NCBI GenBank assembly: GCA_031268115.1
Contig: JAIRXV010000369.1
Coordinates: forward strand, 1 to 6,369
Direction of reading: 5' to 3'
DNA from: Bifidobacteriaceae bacterium
Lineage (GTDB): Bacteria > Actinomycetota > Actinomycetes > Actinomycetales > WQXJ01
DNA length: 6,369 nt
Every line of letters starts with the position of its first letter. The first letter of the stretch is position 1. A model generated the notes under the pieces. That model saw nothing but the letters and a program-made list of their open reading frames with translations. It searched no databases and had not been told where the DNA came from. This document shows positions 1-6,024 of this stretch, piece after piece. A program made the position numbers and the translations under genes.

Positions 1-672
1 GGGCGAAGGCCGAAACGCGAGATCGCGGTCGAGCGACTTCCCGCCTGTCGTTCCAACGAGCCCCCCGCCCTATCCGATCTGTCCCAGGTGGGCAAACGGC
101 TCTCTGGCCAGCAGAGACACGTCAATCGACAGCCTGGGCGACGGTCCTTTCGCGGCGCCCCTGCGACAAGCCTCTGCGCGACCCGCCACCTAAGCGCAGA
201 CGCCCACCTCAACTCCCGGTCCATCGCCCGGTCATTTCGACAGAGATTTCGACCGTTGCAACCGCGGCTCGACGCATTGTCACGGATTCGCGATCAAGGA
301 TTTGGCCAACAGATCCGCTTCCCGACCGCAAATCAAAAGGACGACTTGGCCAAGACCTCTATCGATGCGACCGCACATAAACCGCACGTAGGCCGCCAAT
401 TATCCAACACCCCAATCTACCCGGCGAACGGATCGAATTCGGGTTTGCAATCGTCTCAACTCGGACGGGCCGCGCCGGCATCGCGCAATTGCTTGCGATG
501 CAGACCGTGCCTCAACTTCGCGTGGGCACAGCGAGTCTCTCGATCAACGCACGCCCCGTTTGTTCAATCCCTACAAAACCGCCTGCCGTTATCCTTCTGC
601 ATCGGCGCAGACTTTCCAGATCCCACCGCCGCGCTACCCGTCCGTGGCACGCGCGGCCCTACCTTGGCTCTC
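1..672. other. Upstream region without a recognisable gene
   Basis: I see no convincing gene here on either strand. The frame of the downstream carboxylase happens to stay open from base 1, about 224 codons before its likely GTG start. The translation is rich in Arg, Ser, Gln and Pro, has no family resemblance I can name, and its third codon positions show only moderate GC, unlike the carboxylase body. I find no tRNA, tmRNA or RNase P signature. A short direct repeat, ATTTCGAC, occurs at 234-241 and 246-253 (12-base period) and could be a regulator site, but nothing identifies the regulator. The stretch is long for an intergenic region and may hold the carboxylase promoter or decayed sequence. 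Confidence 0.5.
660..665 (+). promoter_or_regulatory. Possible -10 box for a leaderless carboxylase mRNA
   Basis: TACCTT fits the loose actinobacterial -10 pattern TAnnnT and ends seven bases before the GTG at 673. That spacing would put the transcription start on or next to the start codon, giving a leaderless mRNA. No Shine-Dalgarno sequence is visible before this GTG, which fits leaderless translation, a common mode in actinobacteria. There is no recognisable -35 element 16-18 bases upstream, so this remains a weak inference. Confidence 0.25.
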
Positions 673-2517
673 GTGCCAATAACCCGTGTCCTCATCGCCA
701 ACCGCAGCGAAATCGCGGTCCGCGTGGTCCGCGCTTGTGCCGATGCCGGCTTGACCTCGCTCGCGGTCTATTCCCAGGAAGACCGCGATGCGCTTCACGT
801 GCGCCTAGCCGCCGAGGCCTATTCGCTGGGCGGAACGGGAGCCGCTTCGACTTACCTGAATATCGACCGGATGTTGCGGGTCGCGGCGTTGGCCCAGGCC
901 GATGCCGTCCATCCCGGTTACGGTTTCCTGGCCGAATCGGCCGAGTTTGCGCGCCGAGCCATCGCTGCCGGCCTAACTTGGATTGGCCCCCCGCCCGACG
1001 CCATTGAGGCACTCGGGGATAAGGTCCGGTCCCGCGCCATTGCGCAGGCGGTTGGCGCTCCCCTTTTGCCGGGCACAAGCCAGCCGATAACCACCGCCGA
1101 TGCCGTTCACTCCTTCGCCGCCGAGCACGGTTTCCCGCTGGTCATCAAAGCCGTCCACGGTGGTGGTGGGCGGGGTATGCGCGTTGTTCGCTCTTCGGCC
1201 GAGATTGACGAAGCGTTCGATTCGGCGACCCGCGAGGCTACCGCGGCCTTCGGGCGCGGCGAGTGTTTCGTGGAGCGCTACCTCGATGCTCCCCGCCACG
1301 TCGAGACACAGTGTTTGGCCGATGCCTACGGGACGGTGGCCGTCCTCAGCACCAGGGACTGCTCGCTCCAACGCCGCCACCAAAAGCTCATCGAAGAGGC
1401 CCCGGCGCCGTTTCTCCCGCCGGGTGTCGAGGATGAGTTGGCCCGTACGTCGCGCGCGATTCTGCAAGAAGTGGGCTACGTGGGTGCGGCCACTGTCGAG
1501 TTTCTGGTCAGTGTGGACGATGACGGCCCACACCCAACCACGCCCCCGCGTGCGAACGCGCCTGGCGCGTCGATGTCGTTTCTTGAAGTCAACACACGTT
1601 TACAGGTTGAGCACCCAGTGACAGAGGAGGTCACGGGGATCGACCTTGTGCGCGAGCAGATGCGGATCGCCGCCGGCGAACCCTTGGGCTATGTGGCCGC
1701 CGCACCCACTGGCCACGCAATTGAGTTCCGCATCAACGGAGAGGATCCGGGTGCGGGGTTCATGCCCAGCCCCGGCACCTTGACACACCTTCGTCTCCCC
1801 GGCGGGCCGGGCGTGCGGCTCGACTTCGGCTACCAGCAAGGCGACACTATCCCTAGCAGTTTCGATTCCCTGCTTGGCAAGCTGATTGTGCGGGGACGAG
1901 ACAGAACCGAGGCGCTTGCCCGCGCCCGCCGCGCACTGAGCGAGATGGAGGTCCGCGGAGTCGCCACCGTATTGCCAGTACACCGGGCGCTCGTGGAGCA
2001 CCCGGCTTTCGCCGCCGATGCCGCAACCGACTCCCGCTTCATGGTTCACACCCGCTTCATTGAGGCCGAATTGGGCGGTCTGGCGCCGGAGAACCTGGCC
2101 ACCGCGTCGGGGGAGGAGATCCCCGGTGGTAAAGGGACGTCATCGTCCGCCGATGACGGCGCGCAAGCTACCGGAAGAGTGGTGGTCGAGGTAGGCGGGA
2201 AAAGGTTCGAGGTGGTCCTTCCGGCCGGATTGATCCGAGCCGCCACCCCAACCTCAGTGCGTCGAACGCCGCGACGAGTCCAAGGAACCAGCCTGACCAG
2301 CCCGGATGGGGCCGTGACGGCGCCGATGCAAGGCGTCATCGTGCGGGTGGCAGTGAGTGAGGGCGAAGTGGTCGAGGCGGGCCAGCTGCTCGCGGTCCTC
2401 GAAGCAATGAAGATGGAGCAGCCCCTCAGCGCACCCAAAGCCGGGACGGTTCGAGGGCTGAACGCGCAGGTCGGAGCCAAGGTCGCCGCCGGCACAGTGC
2501 TGTGCGTGTTGGAGTGA
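673..2517 (+). CDS. accA3: Acyl-CoA carboxylase alpha subunit (biotin carboxylase-BCCP fusion)
   Basis: This cytoplasmic enzyme of 614 residues carboxylates its own biotin with ATP and bicarbonate. A separate AccD carboxyltransferase then passes the carboxyl group to acetyl-, propionyl- or longer acyl-CoA for fatty and mycolic-type lipid synthesis. The biotin carboxylase domain fills about residues 3-450. It has the ATP-binding glycine loop HGGGGRGM (162-169), K159, H236/K238 in the RRHQK motif, metal ligands E276 and E305, R309 and E313 in EVNTRLQVEH, and R353. A linker and BT-like segment (about 455-540) precede the biotinyl domain, where EAMKM carries the biotin lysine K580, 34 residues from the end. 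The GTG at 673 was chosen because homology begins directly after it. Oddities are NRSEIA instead of the usual NRGEIA (Ser12) and a roughly 17-residue Pro/Asp-rich insertion at about 282-300. Length and order match mycobacterial AccA3, but substrate range cannot be read from sequence. No accD lies nearby. Confidence 0.95.
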   Translation: MPITRVLIANRSEIAVRVVRACADAGLTSLAVYSQEDRDALHVRLAAEAYSLGGTGAASTYLNIDRMLRVAALAQADAVHPGYGFLAESAEFARRAIAAGLTWIGPPPDAIEALGDKVRSRAIAQAVGAPLLPGTSQPITTADAVHSFAAEHGFPLVIKAVHGGGGRGMRVVRSSAEIDEAFDSATREATAAFGRGECFVERYLDAPRHVETQCLADAYGTVAVLSTRDCSLQRRHQKLIEEAPAPFLPPGVEDELARTSRAILQEVGYVGAATVEFLVSVDDDGPHPTTPPRANAPGASMSFLEVNTRLQVEHPVTEEVTGIDLVREQMRIAAGEPLGYVAAAPTGHAIEFRINGEDPGAGFMPSPGTLTHLRLPGGPGVRLDFGYQQGDTIPSSFDSLLGKLIVRGRDRTEALARARRALSEMEVRGVATVLPVHRALVEHPAFAADAATDSRFMVHTRFIEAELGGLAPENLATASGEEIPGGKGTSSSADDGAQATGRVVVEVGGKRFEVVLPAGLIRAATPTSVRRTPRRVQGTSLTSPDGAVTAPMQGVIVRVAVSEGEVVEAGQLLAVLEAMKMEQPLSAPKAGTVRGLNAQVGAKVAAGTVLCVLE

Positions 2518-2575
2518 TGGCGCGCTTGGCATTCCCAACGCTGCGAGGCGGTCGACCGGTCCCGCGCCATTGCGC
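1026..2575. repeat. 20-base exact direct repeat, inside and downstream of the carboxylase gene
   Basis: CCGGTCCCGCGCCATTGCGC is present at 1026-1045, within the carboxylase coding sequence (around KVRSRAIAQ), and again at 2556-2575 in the convergent gap. In the second copy the next bases complete a perfect hairpin (2562-2577). The listed span runs from the first copy to the second; only the two 20-base ends are repeated. Confidence 0.85.
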
Positions 2576-2577
2576 GG
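2562..2577. terminator. GC-rich hairpin between convergent genes
   Basis: CCGCGC-CATT-GCGCGG forms a perfect six-base-pair stem with a four-base loop, 45 bases after the carboxylase stop and 48 bases before the end of the methyltransferase. No T-run follows on either strand, so it is not a classical intrinsic terminator. Its placement between convergent genes makes a bidirectional, U-less actinobacterial-type terminator plausible. It overlaps a 20-base copy of sequence from within the carboxylase gene. Confidence 0.35.
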
Positions 2578-2610
2578 TGTGTAGGCCTCGGATCAAGTAC
2601 TTGTCAGCGC

Positions 2611-2634
2611 GTTCATTGCCGTGTTCATTGCCGT
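2611..2634. repeat. Perfect 12-base tandem duplication at the methyltransferase 3' end
   Basis: GTTCATTGCCGT occurs twice back to back (2611-2622 and 2623-2634). The second copy covers the stop codon of the methyltransferase and the codons for its last residues, and the first lies just beyond it. It looks like a replication-slippage duplication. Because it falls at the stop, the protein reading is not altered beyond its end. Confidence 0.8.
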
Positions 2635-3518
2635 GTCTTTAGGGGTGTGACGGCGCCCGCGCTATCCACGGTCAAATACTTCACCGATTCCACGCCCAGG
2701 CGCCGAGTCATGACTTCAATCGCGGCGGGGTTGGAATCGACCATAGCGAAGCGGCGACCCAGATTGGCGGCCACCGCCCCGGTGGTACCGCTGCCTGCGA
2801 AAAAATCCAACACGAAATCGCCAGGCCGGGATGAGGCTTGAAGCGCTCGCCGCACAATCCCCTCGGGTTTCTGGTTGGGATAGCCCGTTTTCTCACCGCC
2901 TCTTGTTGGCACGATTGTGTGCCACCAGACATCTGTGGGAAGTTTGCCGCGTGCGGCCTTTTCCGGGCCCACAAGTCCGGGCGCCATATAGGGTATGCGC
3001 TCGACGGCCTCCTGGTCGAAATAGTGAGAAGCCCTGTCCTTTACATACACCAGAATCGTATCATGCTTGGCTGGCCAGCGGTCGCGCGCACGACCTCCGT
3101 AATCGTATGCCCAGATAATCTCATTCAGGAAGTTCGAGCGACCAAAAACGTCATCCAACAACACCTTGCAGTAATGCACTTCGCGCTGGTCGATATGGAA
3201 ATAAAGTGTACCAGTGTCGCTCAAGAGCCGATTGGCGTGGACAAGACGTGGAGCGATAAACTCCAAGTAATCGTCTGCGCGGTCGCTGTAGCCCATTCGG
3301 CTCAATGGGACGCTTGCGTAGCGTTGGCCCCCAAAACCGACGCGATCCCCGCGCGGGTCCTGGACGGTCTGCAAGGTGAGACGTTCCTGACGCGTGCCCG
3401 TGTTGAACGGTGGGTCGATGTAGATAACCTGGAATGCACCACCCGGCAACGCCGGCAGGACATCGAGATTGTCCCCTAGAACAACAAGATCCGCTTCGTC
3501 CAAGGTATCTATCAGCAT
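2625..3518 (-). CDS. Orphan DNA methyltransferase, beta-class N6-adenine/N4-cytosine type
   Basis: This 297-residue enzyme should transfer a methyl group from S-adenosylmethionine to an exocyclic amino group of adenine (more likely) or cytosine in DNA. The catalytic motif IV, DPPF (35-38, within YIDPPFNTG), comes before the AdoMet-binding motif I, DFFAGSGTTG (238-247). This is the order of the beta class, shared with type III Mod subunits and many orphan enzymes. A QKP motif (216-218) precedes motif I as usual. The region between, roughly 45-210, should hold target recognition, but the target sequence cannot be predicted. The length is complete for a stand-alone enzyme. No restriction endonuclease or other restriction subunit is encoded nearby. 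It starts with ATG behind a strong ribosome binding site, 27 bases after the DUF6912-HAD stop, so the two are probably co-transcribed. The middle of the gene is near 53 percent GC by count, against about 70 percent in samples of its neighbours, which suggests horizontal acquisition. Confidence 0.9.
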   Translation of the reverse strand: MLIDTLDEADLVVLGDNLDVLPALPGGAFQVIYIDPPFNTGTRQERLTLQTVQDPRGDRVGFGGQRYASVPLSRMGYSDRADDYLEFIAPRLVHANRLLSDTGTLYFHIDQREVHYCKVLLDDVFGRSNFLNEIIWAYDYGGRARDRWPAKHDTILVYVKDRASHYFDQEAVERIPYMAPGLVGPEKAARGKLPTDVWWHTIVPTRGGEKTGYPNQKPEGIVRRALQASSRPGDFVLDFFAGSGTTGAVAANLGRRFAMVDSNPAAIEVMTRRLGVESVKYLTVDSAGAVTPLKTRQ

Positions 3519-3525
3519 CGGATCG

Positions 3526-3533
3526 CCTTCCTC
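3526..3533 (-). promoter_or_regulatory. Ribosome binding site of the methyltransferase
   Basis: Read on the minus strand, GAGGAAGG lies seven bases before the ATG at 3518. This is a strong Shine-Dalgarno match with good spacing. It lies between the stop of the upstream HAD gene and the ATG, which supports this start and translation from a shared transcript. Confidence 0.7.
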
Positions 3534-3545
3534 GCCTTCGCCCCG

Positions 3546-4754
3546 TCAGCCGCGCCCGTTGTAGCCGTAGGCGAGCAGCTCCGAAAGATCGCCCACCACA
3601 ACATCCGCCCCCGCGTTGATCAAGCGGGCCGCCCCAGTGCCCCGATCTACCCCAACTACCAGCCCAAATCCTCCGGCTCGCCCGGCCGCAACGCCAGCCA
3701 CGGCGTCCTCGATCACGACCGCTTCGCCCGCCGCGGCACCCAGTCGCACCGCCGCGAAAGCGAATGTGTCGGGCGCGGGTTTGCCTGCCAGACCCTCGTT
3801 CCGCGCCACCTGCCCATCCACCACCACATCGAACAGCTCCACCAACCCGGCCGCCTCCAAAACCGCTCGCGCGTTAGCGGAGCTGGACACCACACCCAGG
3901 CTTTTGTCGGCCTGAGCCAGCCTTTGCAGGACGTCGGCGGTCCCCGGATAGGCGGCGACGCCATCGGCGGCAATAGCCGAAGTGAACAAGGAGTTCTTAC
4001 GGTTTCCTAAACCCGCTACCGTCTCAGCGTCAGGCGGATCCGAGGGTTCGCCAGCCGGAAGGGTCAGACCCCGGGACGCCAGGAGGGCGCGCACACCTTC
4101 GTTCCGCGGCCGGCCATCGATGTATTCGAAATAGTCACTGTCCTCGAACGGCGCCGCGCCGCGGCCGGAAAGATACTCAGAAAAGAGTGCCGACCAAGCG
4201 CGACGGTGGATTTCGGCCGTAGGAGTCAGTACCCCATCCAAATCGAACAACACCACGCGGAATGGCTCCAGCAGTGAACCAGAGGACACCGCTTTCCCCC
4301 TTTCCAATTCGGCAACAAGGGATGGCCGCTCCTGAGGCGCGTACCACAAAAGATCCCGGTCTTCAAGGCGCCTCAGTGCAGCAGAATCGCCGCCGATGGC
4401 GGCCCTCACCTCTTCGGCGGCCTCAGCCTCATCGACGTGGATCGCGGCGACCGTGTTCCATTCCACGGGTGCTCTTAGTCCAACCGCTGCGGGATGCCGC
4501 TCAGGTCCGCCCAAAGGACAGACGCTAGCCCGGGGCACATCGGCGGACACAACCACCCTGCGGAGCGGGGCGCGCTTGTGGGCAAGATTGGACAAAGAAG
4601 CATCGGCAGCCGCGAGGAACGCGGCGAACTCCAAACCTTCAATATCCTCTGCGGGCAGCTCAACGCGCAAGTCAGCGGTCACTGCGAAAGCGTCCTCTGC
4701 CGAGAGCCGGTCACAACTCAGGTCTGTCGGTGAGCCAGGGACGTAGACGCGCAC
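3546..4754 (-). CDS. DUF6912 - HAD phosphatase (beta-phosphoglucomutase-like) fusion
   Basis: One uninterrupted frame of 402 residues joins two domains. Residues 1 to about 148 match the actinobacterial DUF6912 family of unknown function, which typically opens with MRVYVP, contains a LEFAA-like segment (41-45), IHVDEA (105-110) and ends with LLWYA (135-139). Residues about 165-392 are a HAD-IA phosphatase of the beta-phosphoglucomutase group. It shows nucleophile D171 and acid/base D173 in DLDGV, motif II serines in VVSSSAN (288-294), motif III K325 in GKPAPD, and acidic motif IV E349/D350 in VIEDAVAG. It should act on a sugar phosphate or similar small phosphate ester in the cytoplasm. The GTG at 4754 was preferred because it gives the usual family N-terminus; an in-frame ATG at 4799 would add 15 residues. 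Neither has a good ribosome binding site. A strong site and GTG at the domain joint (4289) could also give a separate 247-residue phosphatase. The methyltransferase follows closely. Confidence 0.85.
   Translation of the reverse strand: MRVYVPGSPTDLSCDRLSAEDAFAVTADLRVELPAEDIEGLEFAAFLAAADASLSNLAHKRAPLRRVVVSADVPRASVCPLGGPERHPAAVGLRAPVEWNTVAAIHVDEAEAAEEVRAAIGGDSAALRRLEDRDLLWYAPQERPSLVAELERGKAVSSGSLLEPFRVVLFDLDGVLTPTAEIHRRAWSALFSEYLSGRGAAPFEDSDYFEYIDGRPRNEGVRALLASRGLTLPAGEPSDPPDAETVAGLGNRKNSLFTSAIAADGVAAYPGTADVLQRLAQADKSLGVVSSSANARAVLEAAGLVELFDVVVDGQVARNEGLAGKPAPDTFAFAAVRLGAAAGEAVVIEDAVAGVAAGRAGGFGLVVGVDRGTGAARLINAGADVVVGDLSELLAYGYNGRG
4296..4305 (-). promoter_or_regulatory. Internal ribosome binding site before the HAD domain
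   Basis: On the minus strand, GGAAAGGGGG stands six bases before an in-frame GTG (4287-4289; residue 156 of the fusion). This falls in the linker, just before the first strand of the HAD domain (FRVVLFDLDG). The site is better than anything in front of the fusion's own start. It may be the preserved start of a once separate phosphatase gene, and may still drive a second, HAD-only product of 247 residues. Confidence 0.5.
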
Positions 4755-4825
4755 TCGCCCAGTTTGCCATGCCGCGGGGCGAGGTGCGTTTCGGACCATG
4801 CCTCGGGCAAGGACAAAAGGCGGTC

Positions 4826-4957
4826 GTGGGTGCGAAGGCCGGGCGCGAAGCGCGAGGCGTGGGCACGCGGCCGGGCGCGAAGCGCGAGGCGTGGGTGCGA
4901 AGGCCGGGGGTTGAGGCGCGAGGCGTGGGCGCGCGGCCGGGGGTTGAGGCGCCTGGG
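4826..4957. repeat. Four-copy mosaic tandem repeat, units of 32-34 bases
   Basis: Four adjacent units start at 4826, 4859, 4891 and 4925, each opening with GTGGG. The left half alternates. Units 1 and 3 begin GTGGGTGCGAAGGCCGGG, while units 2 and 4 begin GTGGGC-R-CGCGGCCGGG. The right half is paired. Units 1 and 2 end with GCGCGAAGCGCGAGGC, while units 3 and 4 carry GGGTTGAGGCGC. The array therefore also reads as two roughly 66-base dimers. It lies just upstream of the DUF6912-HAD start and, if transcribed on the minus strand, would form part of its leader. The unequal unit lengths break any fixed reading frame, so it is probably not protein-coding. Confidence 0.85.
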
Positions 4958-5226
4958 ACTCTATTGCGCGCGCATTCAGGCGGGAGCAAGGGCCGCGCGT
5001 GTTACTGATGTGATTCAAGTTCGCTTTGAGTCCAGTGTTGATCCTGGGGCCATTGTGACCAGTGAGACCAATGTTGCTCCTGTGACTCACCGCGGGGTTC
5101 GCGCGAGGGGGCAGAGATTCCGCTGGACGCGAACACAGTTCCCCTTGACATTCGCCCGAAGATCGGTTTCGCGCTAAGACCTCGGCATCGACCAGCAGGA
5201 ATGGTCCCACATGGCTGCGCCGAGAG

Positions 5227-5264
5227 TTATCAACAGGCGGTGCATAACCCGATGCTTTTCCACA
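5227..5264 (+). promoter_or_regulatory. Pair of DnaA-box-like 9-mers
   Basis: TTATCAACA (5227-5235) and TTTTCCACA (5256-5264) each differ by one base from the consensus DnaA box TTATCCACA. They are in the same orientation, 29 bases start to start. They lie upstream of the Rv3235-family gene. Two boxes are too few for a replication origin. They could be a DnaA-titrating or DnaA-regulated site, or chance. Confidence 0.25.
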
Positions 5265-5280
5265 GCTGCGCCAATTCGCG

Positions 5281-5310
5281 TTGACCCGGCCGCAACCACT
5301 TGCCAATACT
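5281..5310 (+). promoter_or_regulatory. Candidate promoter for the Rv3235-family gene
   Basis: TTGACC (5281-5286; five of six to the -35 consensus) is followed after 18 bases by AATACT (5305-5310; four of six to the -10 consensus). A start near 5317 would leave a leader of about 80 bases before the ATG at 5397. The assignment rests on hexamer matching only. Confidence 0.35.
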
Positions 5311-5386
5311 GGCCTGGTACTCCCCCACACAACGAAGTCGTCGTGCGAGCCAGGCCACACCGAGACCGAACGATCAGACCCCCAAC

Positions 5387-5390
5387 GGAG
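5387..5390 (+). promoter_or_regulatory. Ribosome binding site choosing the start of the Rv3235-family gene
   Basis: GGAG, in the context AACGGAG, lies six bases before the ATG at 5397. The same frame is open further upstream to an ATG at 5211, but that start has no comparable site and its extra 62 residues do not look like protein. This site therefore fixes the shorter start. Confidence 0.65.
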
Positions 5391-5396
5391 TTTGCC

Positions 5397-5864
5397 ATGC
5401 CCCAAAGAGCCTTATCGGACACAAATGCGGCATTCGAGGCCGCGGTCGCACACGTTCCACGCCATCCACGCCAACCCGTCGCGCGGTATGCACGCCCAGC
5501 GGGCGTCTTTCACCAGGTTCGCCCGCCAGATGCCCCCGATCCGATTCGGTGGGCCGCCAAACTCGCGATCTCCGCGGCTCAGGCCTCGCGCGGTTTACGC
5601 CCGGTCTCCCAGCTACACCGATGGGTCAGCCAGGACGTTTTCGAGGCCATCCGGGCTAACGCCCAACGGTCTTCGCGCCTCAACCGCTCGCACACACCAA
5701 AGCGCACCCACCTCCACGTGCGCCGAATCCGAATCTCCGAACCGGCCCAGGGCGTGGTCGAAGCCGCCGTGGTAATAGACGACGGTCACCGGCCCCGCGC
5801 CGTTGCCATGCGACTCGAATGGCGACGAGACCGCTGGATCGCCAACGTACTCGACTTCCTCTAG
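5397..5864 (+). CDS. Rv3235-family (DUF6459-like) conserved actinobacterial protein
   Basis: This is a 155-residue protein of unknown biochemical role. The first 50 residues are rich in Pro, Arg and Ala and look disordered. The conserved part starts near residue 51 with a helix (RWAAKLAISAAQ), then the family hallmark RPVSQLHRWVSQDVFEAI (68-85). A basic stretch and a strand-rich end follow (HVRRIRISEPAQGVVEAAVVI, then AVAMRLEWRRDRWIANVLDFL at 135-155). This matches the pattern of proteins annotated as Rv3235 family, where a helix is followed by an alpha+beta fold ending close to the C-terminus. There is no signal peptide or membrane segment. From memory, members are usually found near secA in actinobacteria, as are DUF6912 proteins, and here the DUF6912 gene is divergent to it. 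Assignment comes from recognised sequence pattern, not from a search. The function is not known. Confidence 0.75.
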   Translation: MPQRALSDTNAAFEAAVAHVPRHPRQPVARYARPAGVFHQVRPPDAPDPIRWAAKLAISAAQASRGLRPVSQLHRWVSQDVFEAIRANAQRSSRLNRSHTPKRTHLHVRRIRISEPAQGVVEAAVVIDDGHRPRAVAMRLEWRRDRWIANVLDFL

Positions 5865-6024
5865 ACCGCCGCCCGCGCCGTTGCCCAGTTGGTGACCTCT
5901 ATCAACGTGACGCTAGGGGGCACGCGGGTGGGGGTTGATCTCGATCACGAGTGCGCGGTGTTCACGGTCGAGGACTACACGGGTGCTCGCCGGGCGAATG
6001 GCACGGTGATTACGACTCATACGC

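Larger units (their letters stand above)
4755..5396. other. Divergent intergenic region (DUF6912-HAD / Rv3235-family)
   Basis: About 640 bases separate two divergently read genes. Open frames cross it on both strands, but their translations are low-complexity and resemble nothing known. They include an upstream extension of the DUF6912 frame to about 5405. From left to right it holds the leader of the DUF6912-HAD gene, a GC-rich mosaic tandem repeat (4826-4957), a lower-GC unique stretch (about 4990-5090), two DnaA-box-like 9-mers (5227-5264), and a candidate promoter and ribosome binding site for the plus-strand gene. On the minus strand only a weak TAGAGT -10-like hexamer (4958-4963) without a -35 was seen, so the promoter of the DUF6912-HAD unit is not identified. 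Confidence 0.6.

Noticed and set aside
88..672. Extending the carboxylase to a start at 88 (an 809-residue protein)
   Set aside because: The additional 195 residues show no domain and have a composition unlike the rest. Homology to AccA3-type proteins begins right after the GTG at 673.
2838..3479. Long plus-strand open frame opposite the methyltransferase
   Set aside because: It is the antisense shadow of a gene with intact, ordered catalytic motifs, and its translation resembles no family.
2625..3518. Methyltransferase as part of a complete restriction-modification or BREX-like defence system
   Set aside because: No endonuclease, helicase or other defence subunit lies next to it: its neighbours are a HAD phosphatase fusion and a carboxylase. 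The HNH fragment at the right edge is of the multi-copy 13E12 type and is 2.5 kb away.
5049..5075. Inverted repeat CATTG/CAATG as an operator or terminator
   Set aside because: Only five base pairs with a 13-base loop and no supporting context.
5145..5180. TTGACA at 5145-5150 as the promoter of the Rv3235-family gene
   Set aside because: It is a perfect -35 hexamer, but no -10-like sequence lies 16-19 bases downstream; the nearest (TAAGAC, 5175-5180) is 24 bases away.
5211..5396. Longer start at 5211 for the Rv3235-family gene
   Set aside because: No ribosome binding site, and the translated part covers the candidate promoter and DnaA-like sites. The ATG at 5397 has GGAG at six bases.
4755..5405. 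Extending the DUF6912-HAD protein upstream to 5405 (619 residues)
   Set aside because: The extra part translates the tandem repeat and non-protein-like sequence and would overlap the start of the divergent gene. DUF6912 proteins begin at MRVYVP.
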